Positions 24,803 to 34,539 of a stretch of 53,418 nt of DNA are shown in pieces (position 1 is the first letter of the stretch; the number at the start of each line of letters is the position of its first letter). The position numbers were made by a program, and so were the translations under genes. Below the pieces are notes generated by a model. That model searched no databases, was not told the origin of the DNA, and worked only from the letters and a program-made list of their open reading frames with translations. The DNA is from Clostridia bacterium (GTDB lineage: Bacteria > Bacillota > Clostridia > Christensenellales > Aristaeellaceae), in the NCBI GenBank assembly GCA_017481825.1, contig JAFUOR010000054.1:1-53418 (forward strand), given 5' to 3'.

Positions 24803-27390
24803 TCGATCGCCTCCTTTGCGGTGGTGTAGGAGCGGGCCGGGATGGTCACGCCGTCCACCTCAGCGTCGGTGTAGCCGAAGTTGACGTACACCCGCATGCC
24901 GTTTTCATAGGTGGTCACAGCAACGCTGCCGGTGCGCTCATGGTCGGTCATCTTCTGATTGAAGGTGCCGCTCATGCTCTGGTTGTAGGCCTCGACGGTG
25001 GCGATCATATCATCATAGACGATGGATGCGTCCGCGCCGTAGAACTCGGAGAACCAGGAATCCTGCAGCTCCTCCACGTCGTCGGCCATCAGGGTGAACA
25101 TGAGGCTCGCGCCCATTTCAGCCGAGCGCAGCAGCAGCTCCTCACGGTCATCCGCCAGGTTGATGGCGGCGCCGGTGTAGGTCACAGAGCCATGGAGCGC
25201 AGCGGGGTAGAAGGGGATGAACTCGTCGATGATGCGGTAAGCTGTACCGTCAAGGTCCATGTCCGTCACGATGTCGGAGAGCACGGCCGCGTAGTCGTTG
25301 CCCTGGCGGATCATGATGGACTGGCCCTCGCTGCGCAGCTCCTGGAGCTTGGCGATCTGCTGCAGACGGGTCTCCTCGCGGGTGGTCAGATCCTTGGCGT
25401 TGTAGTCGCCGCTGAGCATGCCGCCCAGATCGCGGAAGGAAACGCCCGCCGCGCCGTACTGGGCCGCAGCGTCGCTGAGGACGTCCACGGCGTTCAGCGC
25501 CAGCTCAGGCTTGAGCAGGTAGTAGCTGTCACGATCCTCAATGGGGCCGTACCAGATGGAGGAATATTCGGGGATTTCCGCTTCCTCGCGGGTGGTGTGC
25601 TGGGCCGCGTCGCGCATGGCCAGGAAGCCCTCCAGCAGGCCGCTGTCACGGGCAAACTGGGTCAGGCCATCCAGGTAGAGCGGAACGCCGGCGTCGCTGG
25701 CAGCCTTGGCAAAGGCTTGGAGCTCGCTTTCGCTGCCCAGCTCGTTCATCAGGCGGATCTTGTTCAGGATCGTTTGATTCAGGCCGCCGTTCATCCAGCC
25801 AGTGTAGCGGATGGAGAGGTTCGGGAGGTTCTCGGCAAGCAGCTTTTCCAGCAGCTCGCTGGCCTGATGGTAGGTGGTCATGGCGATCGGCACGTTGGTG
25901 GGAACGCCGAAGACCTGCTGCACCTTGTCGATGGCGCCGACCATTTCGACCACGGTATGCGCCTCGGAGGAAACCTCCTGCAGCAGCTCGGGGTGCTTGG
26001 CGGTCAGGTACTCGCGATAGGCGGCAGCCATGTCCATGTAATTATCGCTGGCCACGAAGCGGTAGCGCTGACGGAGGGTGCCCTCGGGCAGCTGCTGCTC
26101 GAACATGTAGACATTGTTGTTCGTTCGCTCGGACACATCGTAGGAATCGCCGTGGATGATGGTGTATACGGCATTGGCGCTGTTGTAGGAGCCATAGCCG
26201 GAGCGTCCGGCCACGTCAGCATTCACGCCTGCCCAGGATACGCCGTCCTCCATGATGCACACGAAGGAGCTGCCGGCGGTAGCCATGCCGAAGACAGGGA
26301 AGTTCATGCGGGTTTCCGACACGATCTCCTTGCGGATGGACGCCCAGTCCCAGCCGTACATGTTGGCGTAGTAGGGATTCTGCTTGGTTTTGCCGTTGTT
26401 GTAGCGGATCAGTGCGCCGCTGCCCTCGGGCACCATGATGTAGCCGGTTTCATCCATGCCCGCAGAACCAAAGGCGGGGAGGATGTTCAGCGACGTGATC
26501 GGGTAATCGGGGTTGTAGGTGATCTTTTCCAGGGGAACCTCAACCACCAGATCATCGCCCTCCAGGCGGTAGGCGATGGTCACGTTGAAGATGGGCTTGT
26601 CAGTTGCGCCTTCCACCTGGCCCTCACGGACGATACGGCTCTCGTCGTATTCGTAATCATCCGCGGTGTAACCGCCCTTGACCAGGGCCGTTTCCAGCTT
26701 GGTCATGGCGTTGGCCTTCATGTCCTTGTTGCGGATGATCCAGACGAGCTCGTTCTTCAGGTCGGGGTAGGTGGCCTCCAGCGCAGCCACATCGTCCTTT
26801 TTCTTGTATTCGCCCTCGCCCTTGAGCTGGTAGGCGTCGGTGATGGTGCGCTGATCTTTCTTTTCAAGGTTGGCCAGGATGGTCTGCAGGCGAGCATCGG
26901 TGATGGCCTCGGGGTAGAGATAGGTGCGGGCGATATCACCAATGGTGAAGGTGACGTAGATCGTGTCGCCCTCGCGCGTGACCTCGTAGAGGCTATTGGT
27001 GACCGAACGGGCGAAGGTATTGAAGTTGGTCTGCTTGCCGGTGTTGTTCTTGTAATCAAGCGTCAGGATGGACTGCAGACGTTCCTTCTCGTTGAGCATG
27101 GTGTTGGCGTCGTTTGCAACGCCCGGGGCGATGGAAGACCACACCTTGCCCGTGCGATTGTCGGTCACGGTGAAATGGGTCGTATCGGGATCAAGGGTGA
27201 AGGTCAGGTTCTCGCTGGTGAGGGTGAAATCGCCCTCTGCGCCGGTGTAGCGTTTGATGTCGGGAACGAAGGTGGCATCGTCTGCCGAGGTGTCAAACAG
27301 GGGCAGGATGATCTTCGTGACAAAAAGCACCGCCAGCAGGAGAAGAACCAGCCCGAGTACGATGCGCCAGATGATGCGTCGTTTCTTCAT
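24799..27390 (-). CDS. DUF5696 domain protein, membrane anchored
   Basis: An 863-residue protein with one N-terminal membrane span (about 9-30) and no cleavage site, so the bulk is probably outside the membrane. The first 250 residues look beta-rich (LTFTLDPDTTHFTVTDNRTGKVW). The second half has barrel-like segments such as GVPLYLDGLTQFARDSG and GAAGVSFRDLGGML, reminiscent of a glycoside-hydrolase TIM barrel. I cannot name catalytic residues. The family recurs in sugar ABC operons of Paenibacillus and Clostridia (from memory) and has no known function. It overlaps the following permease start. A surface glycan-binding or trimming role is inferred from context. Confidence 0.78.
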   Translation of the reverse strand: MKKRRIIWRIVLGLVLLLLAVLFVTKIILPLFDTSADDATFVPDIKRYTGAEGDFTLTSENLTFTLDPDTTHFTVTDNRTGKVWSSIAPGVANDANTMLNEKERLQSILTLDYKNNTGKQTNFNTFARSVTNSLYEVTREGDTIYVTFTIGDIARTYLYPEAITDARLQTILANLEKKDQRTITDAYQLKGEGEYKKKDDVAALEATYPDLKNELVWIIRNKDMKANAMTKLETALVKGGYTADDYEYDESRIVREGQVEGATDKPIFNVTIAYRLEGDDLVVEVPLEKITYNPDYPITSLNILPAFGSAGMDETGYIMVPEGSGALIRYNNGKTKQNPYYANMYGWDWASIRKEIVSETRMNFPVFGMATAGSSFVCIMEDGVSWAGVNADVAGRSGYGSYNSANAVYTIIHGDSYDVSERTNNNVYMFEQQLPEGTLRQRYRFVASDNYMDMAAAYREYLTAKHPELLQEVSSEAHTVVEMVGAIDKVQQVFGVPTNVPIAMTTYHQASELLEKLLAENLPNLSIRYTGWMNGGLNQTILNKIRLMNELGSESELQAFAKAASDAGVPLYLDGLTQFARDSGLLEGFLAMRDAAQHTTREEAEIPEYSSIWYGPIEDRDSYYLLKPELALNAVDVLSDAAAQYGAAGVSFRDLGGMLSGDYNAKDLTTREETRLQQIAKLQELRSEGQSIMIRQGNDYAAVLSDIVTDMDLDGTAYRIIDEFIPFYPAALHGSVTYTGAAINLADDREELLLRSAEMGASLMFTLMADDVEELQDSWFSEFYGADASIVYDDMIATVEAYNQSMSGTFNQKMTDHERTGSVAVTTYENGMRVYVNFGYTDAEVDGVTIPARSYTTAKEAIE

Positions 27391-27410
27391 GAAACGGTTC
27401 TCTCCTTTCG

Positions 27411-28076
27411 TTAGTAGAGTCGGAAGGTGATCTCTTTATAGATCGAGGTGAAGTAGCCCACGCCGTCGCCCACCAGGGTGAAGAACAGCAGGAGCAGGAA
27501 GATGATGATCAGCATGGCCAGCAGCGTCATGACGATGAACAGCAGCGTCTTGGCCAGACCGTAATCGTGGATCATCATCATGCCGCACACGATCAGGCCG
27601 CCGCTCCACAGGAGGGAAAGCGTGTTCAGGATGTTGTAGAATGCGGCTTCATCCACGGTCACGGCGTTGGAGAGCACGATCATCGGCAGCTGCAAAAGGA
27701 CGTAGGGGGTCAGGGCGTAGGCCGTGGCCATGTAGACGTCCTTCAAGGTGCCCTTGCCTTCAAACAGGGTGGTCAGGCCCCAGTTGCCCACAACGAAAAT
27801 CACCAGCGGCAGCAGCACGGAGAGGCACTGCTGAACGATGTTGACTGAGGGCCAGTAGACCTCATTGAAGAGGAAGGAGGTGTGCTCCAGGGAGAGGAGG
27901 CGAACCACCAGCACGGAGAACACGATGATGTTTGCTGCGCCCATGGAGCCGCGCTTTTCGTGGGTCAGATCCCAGAAGCCGTCGAAGGGGTGGGTCATGA
28001 CATGCAGGGCGTATTTGAGCGAGGCGCCCAGGCGGCCCCAGCGCTTCTTATCCGTCAGGCTGCTTACGATGCTCAT
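27411..28076 (-). CDS. Yip1-family polytopic membrane protein
   Basis: A 221-residue protein with five predicted membrane spans and a YIP1-like arrangement: a short cytosolic N-terminus with MTHPFDGFWDLTHEKRGS, then hydrophobic helices. Start ATG 28076 is chosen because it overlaps the preceding stop (ATGA) and has GGAG upstream; a longer reading starts at 28094. Bacterial Yip1-like proteins have no established role. Its place between the NHL/TPR and DUF5696 genes suggests it helps assemble or anchor this transporter system. Confidence 0.75.
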   Translation of the reverse strand: MSIVSSLTDKKRWGRLGASLKYALHVMTHPFDGFWDLTHEKRGSMGAANIIVFSVLVVRLLSLEHTSFLFNEVYWPSVNIVQQCLSVLLPLVIFVVGNWGLTTLFEGKGTLKDVYMATAYALTPYVLLQLPMIVLSNAVTVDEAAFYNILNTLSLLWSGGLIVCGMMMIHDYGLAKTLLFIVMTLLAMLIIIFLLLLFFTLVGDGVGYFTSIYKEITFRLY

Positions 28077-29572
28077 GAATTCTCCACCTCCCACTTGATC
28101 TTCTTGATGCGGCCGATGATCATGGGAACCACCAGCAGCACAGCCACCACGCCGAAGATCCAGCCGATGTTCTGCTCCACCAGCTCGCTGCGGTAGTAGC
28201 GGAAGGCTTCGGAGTAGTTCTTGGCGTCGCGGGCCATCTTGAAGTAGTCGCAGGCTTCCTTGTACTCGCCCTGCTGGAGCTTCGCGCGGCCGATGCCGAT
28301 GTAGGCCAGATCGTAGTTGCCGTTCTGCTTGAGCACCTCCAGCCAGGTGTCGGCGGAAGCGTCGTATTCGCCGCGATCGTAGAGCTCGGTGGCCTCGTAG
28401 ATCTGCTGGCCATAGGTGGTGGGCGTCATAATGGTGAGCGCTGCGGCCTGGGAATCCAGCACCAGCAGGTCATAGCCCATGTGCTCAAGGGCGGAGGGCT
28501 TGTTGAAGTAGCCCACGGCGTTGCCCAGGCCGCCAAAGGCCCAGAGCATGTTGCCCTGATGATCGTAGCCGAAGAGGCGGTTGTGGGTTTCGTCCAGCGC
28601 AACATAGATGTCATTGTCCAGGACGGTAATATCCACAAACTTGGACGGGCCAGTGCGGGAGAGGTTGGAGTCGCCCGCGGCCCACTGCACGTCGCCCACG
28701 ACCCACCAGTTGCCGTTCTCAATGAGGATGTTGGTGCCCAGGCTGTTCAGCCGGCGGACGGGCTCTGCGCCGCCGCCCATGAGCTCATTCTCATCGAAGG
28801 TCTGGGTCACGACGTAGAAGAAGCCCTTCTCGTCGATGGCGATGTTATCGTATTCGGTGGGAACGAAGGAGGACTGCTGGGCGCGCTGCTCCTTGGTGGA
28901 GATCAGGCGCCAGATCAGCTCATACCAGGTGTACTTGACCGGGGAGGCGCCGATGAAGCCGGTGAAGGTTGCATCGGCCTCGTACTTGATCAGACCCTTG
29001 TTGACGTTCTGCGCCAGCGCGAAGACACGGCCGGAAACGTCCGCTACAAGCTTGGTGGGCAGGTAGGAGAGCTCCTGATCGAAGGTTGCGTCGGAGGGCT
29101 TGAGGAAGGACTGAATGTAGTTCAGATCCTTATCCAGCTTCAAGATGCGGTTGTTGGCGGTGTCCGCGATGTACATCGTGCCGTTTTCCTCGACGTAGAT
29201 GTCCTGCGGGCCATTGAAGGTGAGGGGCTCCACATCACCGGTGAAGCTGTCGATGTAGCGGGTTACAGTGTACGTGCCGTTATCGTGGTGCAGCTGGATG
29301 ATGCGGTTGTTGCCCGTATCCACCACGTAGATGTCATCACCCTGAACAAACAGGCCGGAGGGGTTGACCATCTGCTTATCAAGCCCCAGGTCGGCGCTGG
29401 TCAGGAAGGACTTCACGCGGTAGGCGTCGGGGCTCTGGCGGAGGTCACCCCAGTAATCGTAGGTGTAGGTGTAGGCGTAATCAAAGCCGTCGGCAGCCTG
29501 GGCCAGCGGGATACCTGCGAGCAGGCATACCGCACACAGCAGTGCCGAAAGACGCAGGATGGCGTTTTTCAT
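28073..29572 (-). CDS. Secreted NHL beta-propeller protein with TPR and C-terminal membrane span
   Basis: A 499-residue protein. Its signal peptide begins MKNAILRLSALLCAV and ends near AQAADG. NHL-type repeats follow (VNPSGLFVQGDDIYVVDTGNNRIIQL, FNGPQDIYVEENGTMYIADTANNRIL, and more), making a likely six-bladed propeller over about 50-390. A short TPR-like helical region (about 395-465) precedes a C-terminal membrane span at about 475-493 and a basic tail. Thus a large extracytoplasmic propeller is tethered by the C-terminus. ATG 29596, overlapping the previous stop as TAATG, is an alternative start adding 8 residues. Binding of glycan or of transporter partners is plausible; no enzyme motif is seen. 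Confidence 0.78.
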   Translation of the reverse strand: MKNAILRLSALLCAVCLLAGIPLAQAADGFDYAYTYTYDYWGDLRQSPDAYRVKSFLTSADLGLDKQMVNPSGLFVQGDDIYVVDTGNNRIIQLHHDNGTYTVTRYIDSFTGDVEPLTFNGPQDIYVEENGTMYIADTANNRILKLDKDLNYIQSFLKPSDATFDQELSYLPTKLVADVSGRVFALAQNVNKGLIKYEADATFTGFIGASPVKYTWYELIWRLISTKEQRAQQSSFVPTEYDNIAIDEKGFFYVVTQTFDENELMGGGAEPVRRLNSLGTNILIENGNWWVVGDVQWAAGDSNLSRTGPSKFVDITVLDNDIYVALDETHNRLFGYDHQGNMLWAFGGLGNAVGYFNKPSALEHMGYDLLVLDSQAAALTIMTPTTYGQQIYEATELYDRGEYDASADTWLEVLKQNGNYDLAYIGIGRAKLQQGEYKEACDYFKMARDAKNYSEAFRYYRSELVEQNIGWIFGVVAVLLVVPMIIGRIKKIKWEVENS

Positions 29573-29595
29573 CTTAGCGGTCGTCCTTTCTCGCA

Positions 29596-30540
29596 TTAGT
29601 CCTTCAGGCCGGAGGTGGCCATGGTTTCAAGAATCTGGCTCTGGGAGAGGATGAAGGTGATGATGGGCACCAGCATGACCACGACGGTAACCGCCGCAGC
29701 CTGACCGGTACGGGCAATGCCGCCGGCCTGGATCTGCTGGAGTGCATAGACCAGGGTCTTCTTCGCCTCGGAGTAGATGACCGTGGAGGCCTTGGCGTTC
29801 CACAGGCTTTGGACGGAGAAGATGATCATCGTCAGCCAGGCGGGCTTGACGTTGGGCATCACGATCTGCCAGAAGATACGCATTTCCTTCGCACCGTCGA
29901 TCTTGGCGGATTCGATCAGCGCCATGGGGAGGCCCTCCATGAACTGCTTCATCAGGAACATGCCCATGGGCGCCGCCAGCGCAGGCAGCAGGATGGCCCA
30001 GTAGGTATCCACGATGTGCATGTTGCTCATCAGCAGATAGTTGGGGATGGCGGTCACGTAGCCGTTGAACATCAGGGCGGTCACGACCAGGTTGAAGAAG
30101 GGCTTGCCCAGAGGGAAGTCGTACTTTGCCAGGACGTAGGCGGCCAGGGAGCCGATGACCACGTTGCCGAAGGTACCCACAACCGTAATCAGCACGGTGT
30201 TGGAGATGTAGCGGGAGAAGGGCACCCAGCTCTGGCTCATGGTGACCAGCAGATCGGAGAAGTTATCCAGGGTAGGCTGGCGGGGGAAGAGCGTGGGCGG
30301 GAAGCGGAAAAGCTCGTCAAGGGGTTTGAGGGACGAGCAGATGGCGAACAACAGCGGGAAGGCCATGGCGCAGGCCACGATGGCCAGCAGCAGGTAAATC
30401 AGGAAGTCGCCAACGCGGGAGCGGTTGGGCTTCTTGGCTTTGGCCTTGGCGGTCTGCTGGAGGCGGAGAACCTTCTTGGGCACCTCGATGGGCGTGCCGT
30501 CAGCACGGACGGGGCCCTTGTAATGCTTCACTGTCGTCAT
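29596..30540 (-). CDS. Carbohydrate ABC transporter permease, MalG type (second set)
   Basis: A 314-residue permease with six spans. A 45-residue cytosolic N-terminus rich in Lys precedes the first span (VGDFLIYLLLAIVACAMAFPLLFAI). The EAA loop is IESAKIDGAKEMRIFWQIVMP. Start ATG 30540 is preceded by AAAGGTGG; the preceding gene ends 2 bases upstream. It pairs with the permease at 30542-31480. Confidence 0.93.
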   Translation of the reverse strand: MTTVKHYKGPVRADGTPIEVPKKVLRLQQTAKAKAKKPNRSRVGDFLIYLLLAIVACAMAFPLLFAICSSLKPLDELFRFPPTLFPRQPTLDNFSDLLVTMSQSWVPFSRYISNTVLITVVGTFGNVVIGSLAAYVLAKYDFPLGKPFFNLVVTALMFNGYVTAIPNYLLMSNMHIVDTYWAILLPALAAPMGMFLMKQFMEGLPMALIESAKIDGAKEMRIFWQIVMPNVKPAWLTMIIFSVQSLWNAKASTVIYSEAKKTLVYALQQIQAGGIARTGQAAAVTVVVMLVPIITFILSQSQILETMATSGLKD

Positions 30541-30541
30541 G

Positions 30542-31480
30542 TTATGTACCCACCTTTCGCAGCGCACTCTGAATGAGCTTGTTGCAAAGGATCATCACAA
30601 TGAACAGCAGCGTTGCGATGGCCGATGCGTAGCCCATCTCAAAACGAGTGTAGCCATAGTCGAACAGGTGTGTGACAACGGTGCGGGCGGCGTAGTCCGT
30701 GGAGGGGTAGCCGGCCAGCGCCATGGGTACGTCACACACGCCGAAGGCCTGCGTGATGGCCATGACCGCACCGAAGAGCAGCATGGGCTTCATGTTGGGG
30801 AGGGTAATGTAGTACAGCTCCTGCCAGCGGTTGCGGATGCCGTCCACATAGCCGGCCTCGTACTGGGCGCGGTCAACGCCCTGCAGGCCTGCCACGAAGG
30901 ACAGGAAGCCCGTGGACATGGACATCCACAGCGTTACCACCACGATGACGGGCATGATGTAGTCCGGTGTGGTGAGCCACAGCAGGGGCGTGTTGATGAT
31001 GCCCAGACTCATCAGCAGGGAGTTCAGGTAGCCGTAGGCGTCGCCGCGGAAGATGATGGAGAATATCTGATACGCATTGCCTGCGATGGAGGGCGCGTAG
31101 AAGATCAGCACGGCGAGGGTGCGGATCCAGCGGGGCAGCTCGTTGATCAGCCAGGCGAAGCCAAAGGACATGATGTAGCCGATGGGGCCAGTGATCACCG
31201 CGAGGGTGAAGGTGTTCGTCACAGCCTTGAGGAACACGTCGTCCTGCAGGATCAGGCTGGTGTAGTTGTCTGCGCCAACGAACTTGGCGGGCTCCAGAAT
31301 GTTGTAATAGGTAAAGGAGTAGTAGATCGAGGTCAGCATCGGAAGAATGTAGAATGCCAGAAAGAGGATCGCGTAGGGAGCCAGGAAGCCATAGCAGAAC
31401 TTGTGGCGCTTGGCCTTGTCCCAGGCGATGATGGCATTGCGCTTCTTCAGTGCCGCATATTTCTTCAGAAACGTAGTCAT
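30542..31480 (-). CDS. Carbohydrate ABC transporter permease, MalF type (second set)
   Basis: A 312-residue permease with six spans, beginning MTTFLKKYAALKKRN, with first span FLAPYAILFLAFYILP. The EAA loop is YEAGYVDGIRNRWQELYYITLP. It directly follows the giant binding-protein gene (24-base gap) and precedes its MalG partner. Together these three encode one full importer apart from the ATPase. Confidence 0.93.
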   Translation of the reverse strand: MTTFLKKYAALKKRNAIIAWDKAKRHKFCYGFLAPYAILFLAFYILPMLTSIYYSFTYYNILEPAKFVGADNYTSLILQDDVFLKAVTNTFTLAVITGPIGYIMSFGFAWLINELPRWIRTLAVLIFYAPSIAGNAYQIFSIIFRGDAYGYLNSLLMSLGIINTPLLWLTTPDYIMPVIVVVTLWMSMSTGFLSFVAGLQGVDRAQYEAGYVDGIRNRWQELYYITLPNMKPMLLFGAVMAITQAFGVCDVPMALAGYPSTDYAARTVVTHLFDYGYTRFEMGYASAIATLLFIVMILCNKLIQSALRKVGT

Positions 31481-31504
31481 GTCAGGGTGTTCACTCCTTT
31501 CCTA

Positions 31505-34417
31505 TTATTCAAGCGGCAGGCCGAACTCGCTGCGCTTCTTCACGATCTCCTCGTTGATGGTACGTGCGTAGTCAAGCAGGGTCTCGCGCGGATCGGTCTT
31601 GTCATTGGTCACCTTGCGGACAGCGTTGGTCAGGTGGCGGGTGGTGTAGTAACCGCCTGCAACCTCGCGGAAGCCCACGGCCCACTGCATCTGCTCGCGG
31701 ATGACCTTGAGCTGATCCTCGGACCAGGCCAGCTGCTCGATGGCCTCGATGTTCGCGGTGGCGTAGCGGGCAGAGGAACCTAGGATGGCCTCAATCTCAC
31801 GGCCGAAGCGCACTTGGGACTCGGTGGAGACCCACCACTTCATGAACTCCCAGGCACATTCCTTGATGTACTCGTCTTCCGTGGCGATCATCATGCAGCA
31901 GGAGCCCTGAGAATGACCGGAATGGTCAACATAGGTGGTGCCGTCCTCATTCACACGCTCGGTGCCGGGCATGATGGCGATATCCCACAGGCCGCGGATT
32001 TCGGGCGCGGAAACGGTCAGAGTGTTGAAGGTCGTGTAATCGAAGATACCCATGGGCATTTCGCCGGAGCGGAAGCGGCTCACGAAGTCGAAGATCGTAG
32101 GCAGACCGTAGTCGTTGTACAGGGAGGTGTACATCTCGAAGGCCTGGACGCCCGCCTCGGAGTTGATGGTGGTCACGGTGGCGTCCTCGTTGTACAGAGC
32201 GCCGCCGCGCTGATAGAGCATCGAATACAGGCTGGACAGGTTGGGCGCCACGATGTCCGGATAGGGGATGCCCAGGGACATGTTTGCACCCTGAATGGTG
32301 GGCAGCATGGCGATCAGGTCGTCCCAGGTTTCGGGAACCTCAAGGCCATACTCCTCCAGAATGTCGCTGCGGTAGAAGAGGATGGAGCACAGCTGGGTCT
32401 CCGGCAGGGCGTAGATGCCGACGTTCTCGCCGTTGTCGAAGCTGAAGGCCTGATAGGCGCTGGGGTAGAAGTCGGAGAGGACTTCCTCCAGATCATCGAA
32501 CTGGGTCAGATCCTCCGCCGCGCCGCGCAGAGCATAGTTGACAGGGTTCCAGGAATCGGTGGAGACAACCACGTCAGGGCCGTTGCCGGCGACGGTGGCG
32601 TTCAGCAGCGCGTTGGGATCAACCAGCATGACATTGACGGGAATGCCGGTGTTGGGCGTGAAGGTATCATCGACCATGGTCTTGAGTACCGTGGACTGAT
32701 CGCGGCCGGTGAGGATCCACACCTCCAGCACGCTGTCCTCATCGCCCTCGTACACATTGCCCAGGGCGTTGTAATCGACGGTGTAGGAAGCCACACAGGA
32801 GACGATCTCGTGAATGGCCTTGCTGATGAAGCTTTCCGACTGGGCGGCGACGCTCACGCCATCGGCCGTGATGGTGATCTGGTCGATATCCAGCTTGACC
32901 TGACGCAGGTTCTGCATCGCGGTGCCCAGGGAGGTGATGTTGTCCTTGAAGTTGGTGAAGGCCTGGGTGATCTCCGCAGGGTCGTCCACGAAGGTTTCCA
33001 GCTGTACGGCCAGGGTCTGCGCCGCAGCCACGCGGTCGGACTTCTGGCCCGTCACGGCGACGGAATCATCCACCAGCTTGTAGAGCAGGCGGCTTTCCAG
33101 ATCCATGGCCTGAATGACCTCGGGGTACACCTGCTCCAGATGGTAATCGCGGTACTGATCGGGCGTCACGCCGGTGAGCACCAGAATCTTGCGGTAAATC
33201 TGGTTCAGGCGGTAGATGCTCTCCTCCATATCGGAGAGGATGGAGCCCATATCGCCCAGGGTGGCCTCCAGGCGGATGGTGTGCTTGCCTGCGGTCAGGT
33301 AGAAACGATATGCGTTGCCTTCGCTGTCGGAGAGGGTATTCATCGTCCAGGTGGTGGAGTAGGGGAACTGCACGTTCTCCAGGCCATCAAAGGGCGTTTC
33401 GCCGTCCAGGTAGAAGATGCGGCTGGACACGCTGCCGCGGCTGTAGGTCTGGCGGCCCTTGATGGTGATGTTATACCAGCCGTCCGAGGGAACCTCGAAT
33501 TCCCATTCGATCCACTGGCCCGCATCGCGCCATGCATCGCCGCCGATGTAGTTCAGCACGGTGGCATAAACGTTGCAAGGCTCGGTGGCCGGGGAGGAAC
33601 GGTCATAGCGCGCATACAGGGAGGGAGAGGAGCGGCGGGTGCTGTCCTCGCCCTGAACGGTAATGGCGAAATCCTTCAGCGCCTCTGGTTGGCTGTTCAT
33701 GGGCTGTGCGGCGATGTAATCCTCGTAGCTCTGCTGCTGGCCAGGGGCCTTGAGCGTGATGCCGCTGAGGATGAAGGGCTCGCTGCTGGCCACGAGGGTC
33801 AGGGTGCTCTCGCCTGCCGGGAAGTAGAAGCGGTAGGGCTCGGTGATGTAGCCCATGGCGTCGCGGCAATAGGCGGTCTGCCAGTCGAAGATTTCCACCT
33901 GCGTGGGGCGGATCTCGTTGCCCTGGTTGTCTGTCCTGACCTCGCCGCCGTCGGCCCACAGGCGGCTGAAAGCCATGGTGTCCGCGCCGTCAAAGGGCAA
34001 TTCGCCGTTGATGCGCAGCTCGCGCTCCAGATCAACGCCGCGGCTCTCCACGGTCAGATAGGTCAGCGCTACATTATAATAGCCTGCCTCGGGCACCGTG
34101 ACCGTCCAGGTCGCCTCGGAGCCGCTGGCGGTATAAACGCCCTCCTCGCGGACCTCGACGCCCTCTGCGGTGGTGACCGTTGCCATATCCACGGCAATAT
34201 CCGCCGTCGCATCCGGGGTACCCTCGTGCGATTGCAGATAGAGCTCATAGGTGTTGTCGCGGCCGATGCCCGCAACGCCGGTGGTCAGATCCGTACCCGC
34301 ATACTTGTCGGCGTAGTTCTCCACGCCGCTGGACAGGTAGAACCACAGCGCCAGTGCCAGCACCACCACGGCAGCTACGATCCATTTTCCGTACTTGTTG
34401 CCGAATGAACGCTCCAT
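31505..34417 (-). CDS. Giant membrane-anchored solute-binding protein with two N-terminal beta-sandwich modules
   Basis: A 970-residue protein, about twice the usual length. Instead of a lipobox it has an uncleaved-looking membrane anchor (WIVAAVVVLALALWFYLSSG, about 13-32). Two similar carbohydrate-binding-like modules follow (about 60-215 and 250-385), sharing the pattern VP(E/S)(A/D)G(Y/W)YN followed by FDG. A helical linker (about 385-520) leads to an SBP_bac_1 domain (about 555-955: VWILTGRD, GPDVVVSTDSWNP, ETWDDLIAMLP). AAGGAGGG lies 12 bases upstream. It is the first gene of the operon, divergent from an AraC regulator. Binding of a long or decorated glycan by the extra modules is inferred. 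Confidence 0.85.
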   Translation of the reverse strand: MERSFGNKYGKWIVAAVVVLALALWFYLSSGVENYADKYAGTDLTTGVAGIGRDNTYELYLQSHEGTPDATADIAVDMATVTTAEGVEVREEGVYTASGSEATWTVTVPEAGYYNVALTYLTVESRGVDLERELRINGELPFDGADTMAFSRLWADGGEVRTDNQGNEIRPTQVEIFDWQTAYCRDAMGYITEPYRFYFPAGESTLTLVASSEPFILSGITLKAPGQQQSYEDYIAAQPMNSQPEALKDFAITVQGEDSTRRSSPSLYARYDRSSPATEPCNVYATVLNYIGGDAWRDAGQWIEWEFEVPSDGWYNITIKGRQTYSRGSVSSRIFYLDGETPFDGLENVQFPYSTTWTMNTLSDSEGNAYRFYLTAGKHTIRLEATLGDMGSILSDMEESIYRLNQIYRKILVLTGVTPDQYRDYHLEQVYPEVIQAMDLESRLLYKLVDDSVAVTGQKSDRVAAAQTLAVQLETFVDDPAEITQAFTNFKDNITSLGTAMQNLRQVKLDIDQITITADGVSVAAQSESFISKAIHEIVSCVASYTVDYNALGNVYEGDEDSVLEVWILTGRDQSTVLKTMVDDTFTPNTGIPVNVMLVDPNALLNATVAGNGPDVVVSTDSWNPVNYALRGAAEDLTQFDDLEEVLSDFYPSAYQAFSFDNGENVGIYALPETQLCSILFYRSDILEEYGLEVPETWDDLIAMLPTIQGANMSLGIPYPDIVAPNLSSLYSMLYQRGGALYNEDATVTTINSEAGVQAFEMYTSLYNDYGLPTIFDFVSRFRSGEMPMGIFDYTTFNTLTVSAPEIRGLWDIAIMPGTERVNEDGTTYVDHSGHSQGSCCMMIATEDEYIKECAWEFMKWWVSTESQVRFGREIEAILGSSARYATANIEAIEQLAWSEDQLKVIREQMQWAVGFREVAGGYYTTRHLTNAVRKVTNDKTDPRETLLDYARTINEEIVKKRSEFGLPLE

Positions 34418-34539
34418 GATCTCTGTCAGCCCTCCTTAACTGATGAATGAAAATGGTAACGAAAGCCCAATGGGCGTATCGCTAGCATCATTCTGTGTTT
34501 CATCATTTGAGTTATCAAAAACGGATTGTTTCCAACCAC

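Noticed and set aside
24772-27414. 880-residue plus-strand open frame
   Set aside because: Antisense to the DUF5696 gene, low-complexity Gly/His/Val composition, no ribosome binding site.
31814-34408. 864-residue plus-strand open frame
   Set aside because: Antisense to the giant binding-protein gene with no recognisable domain.
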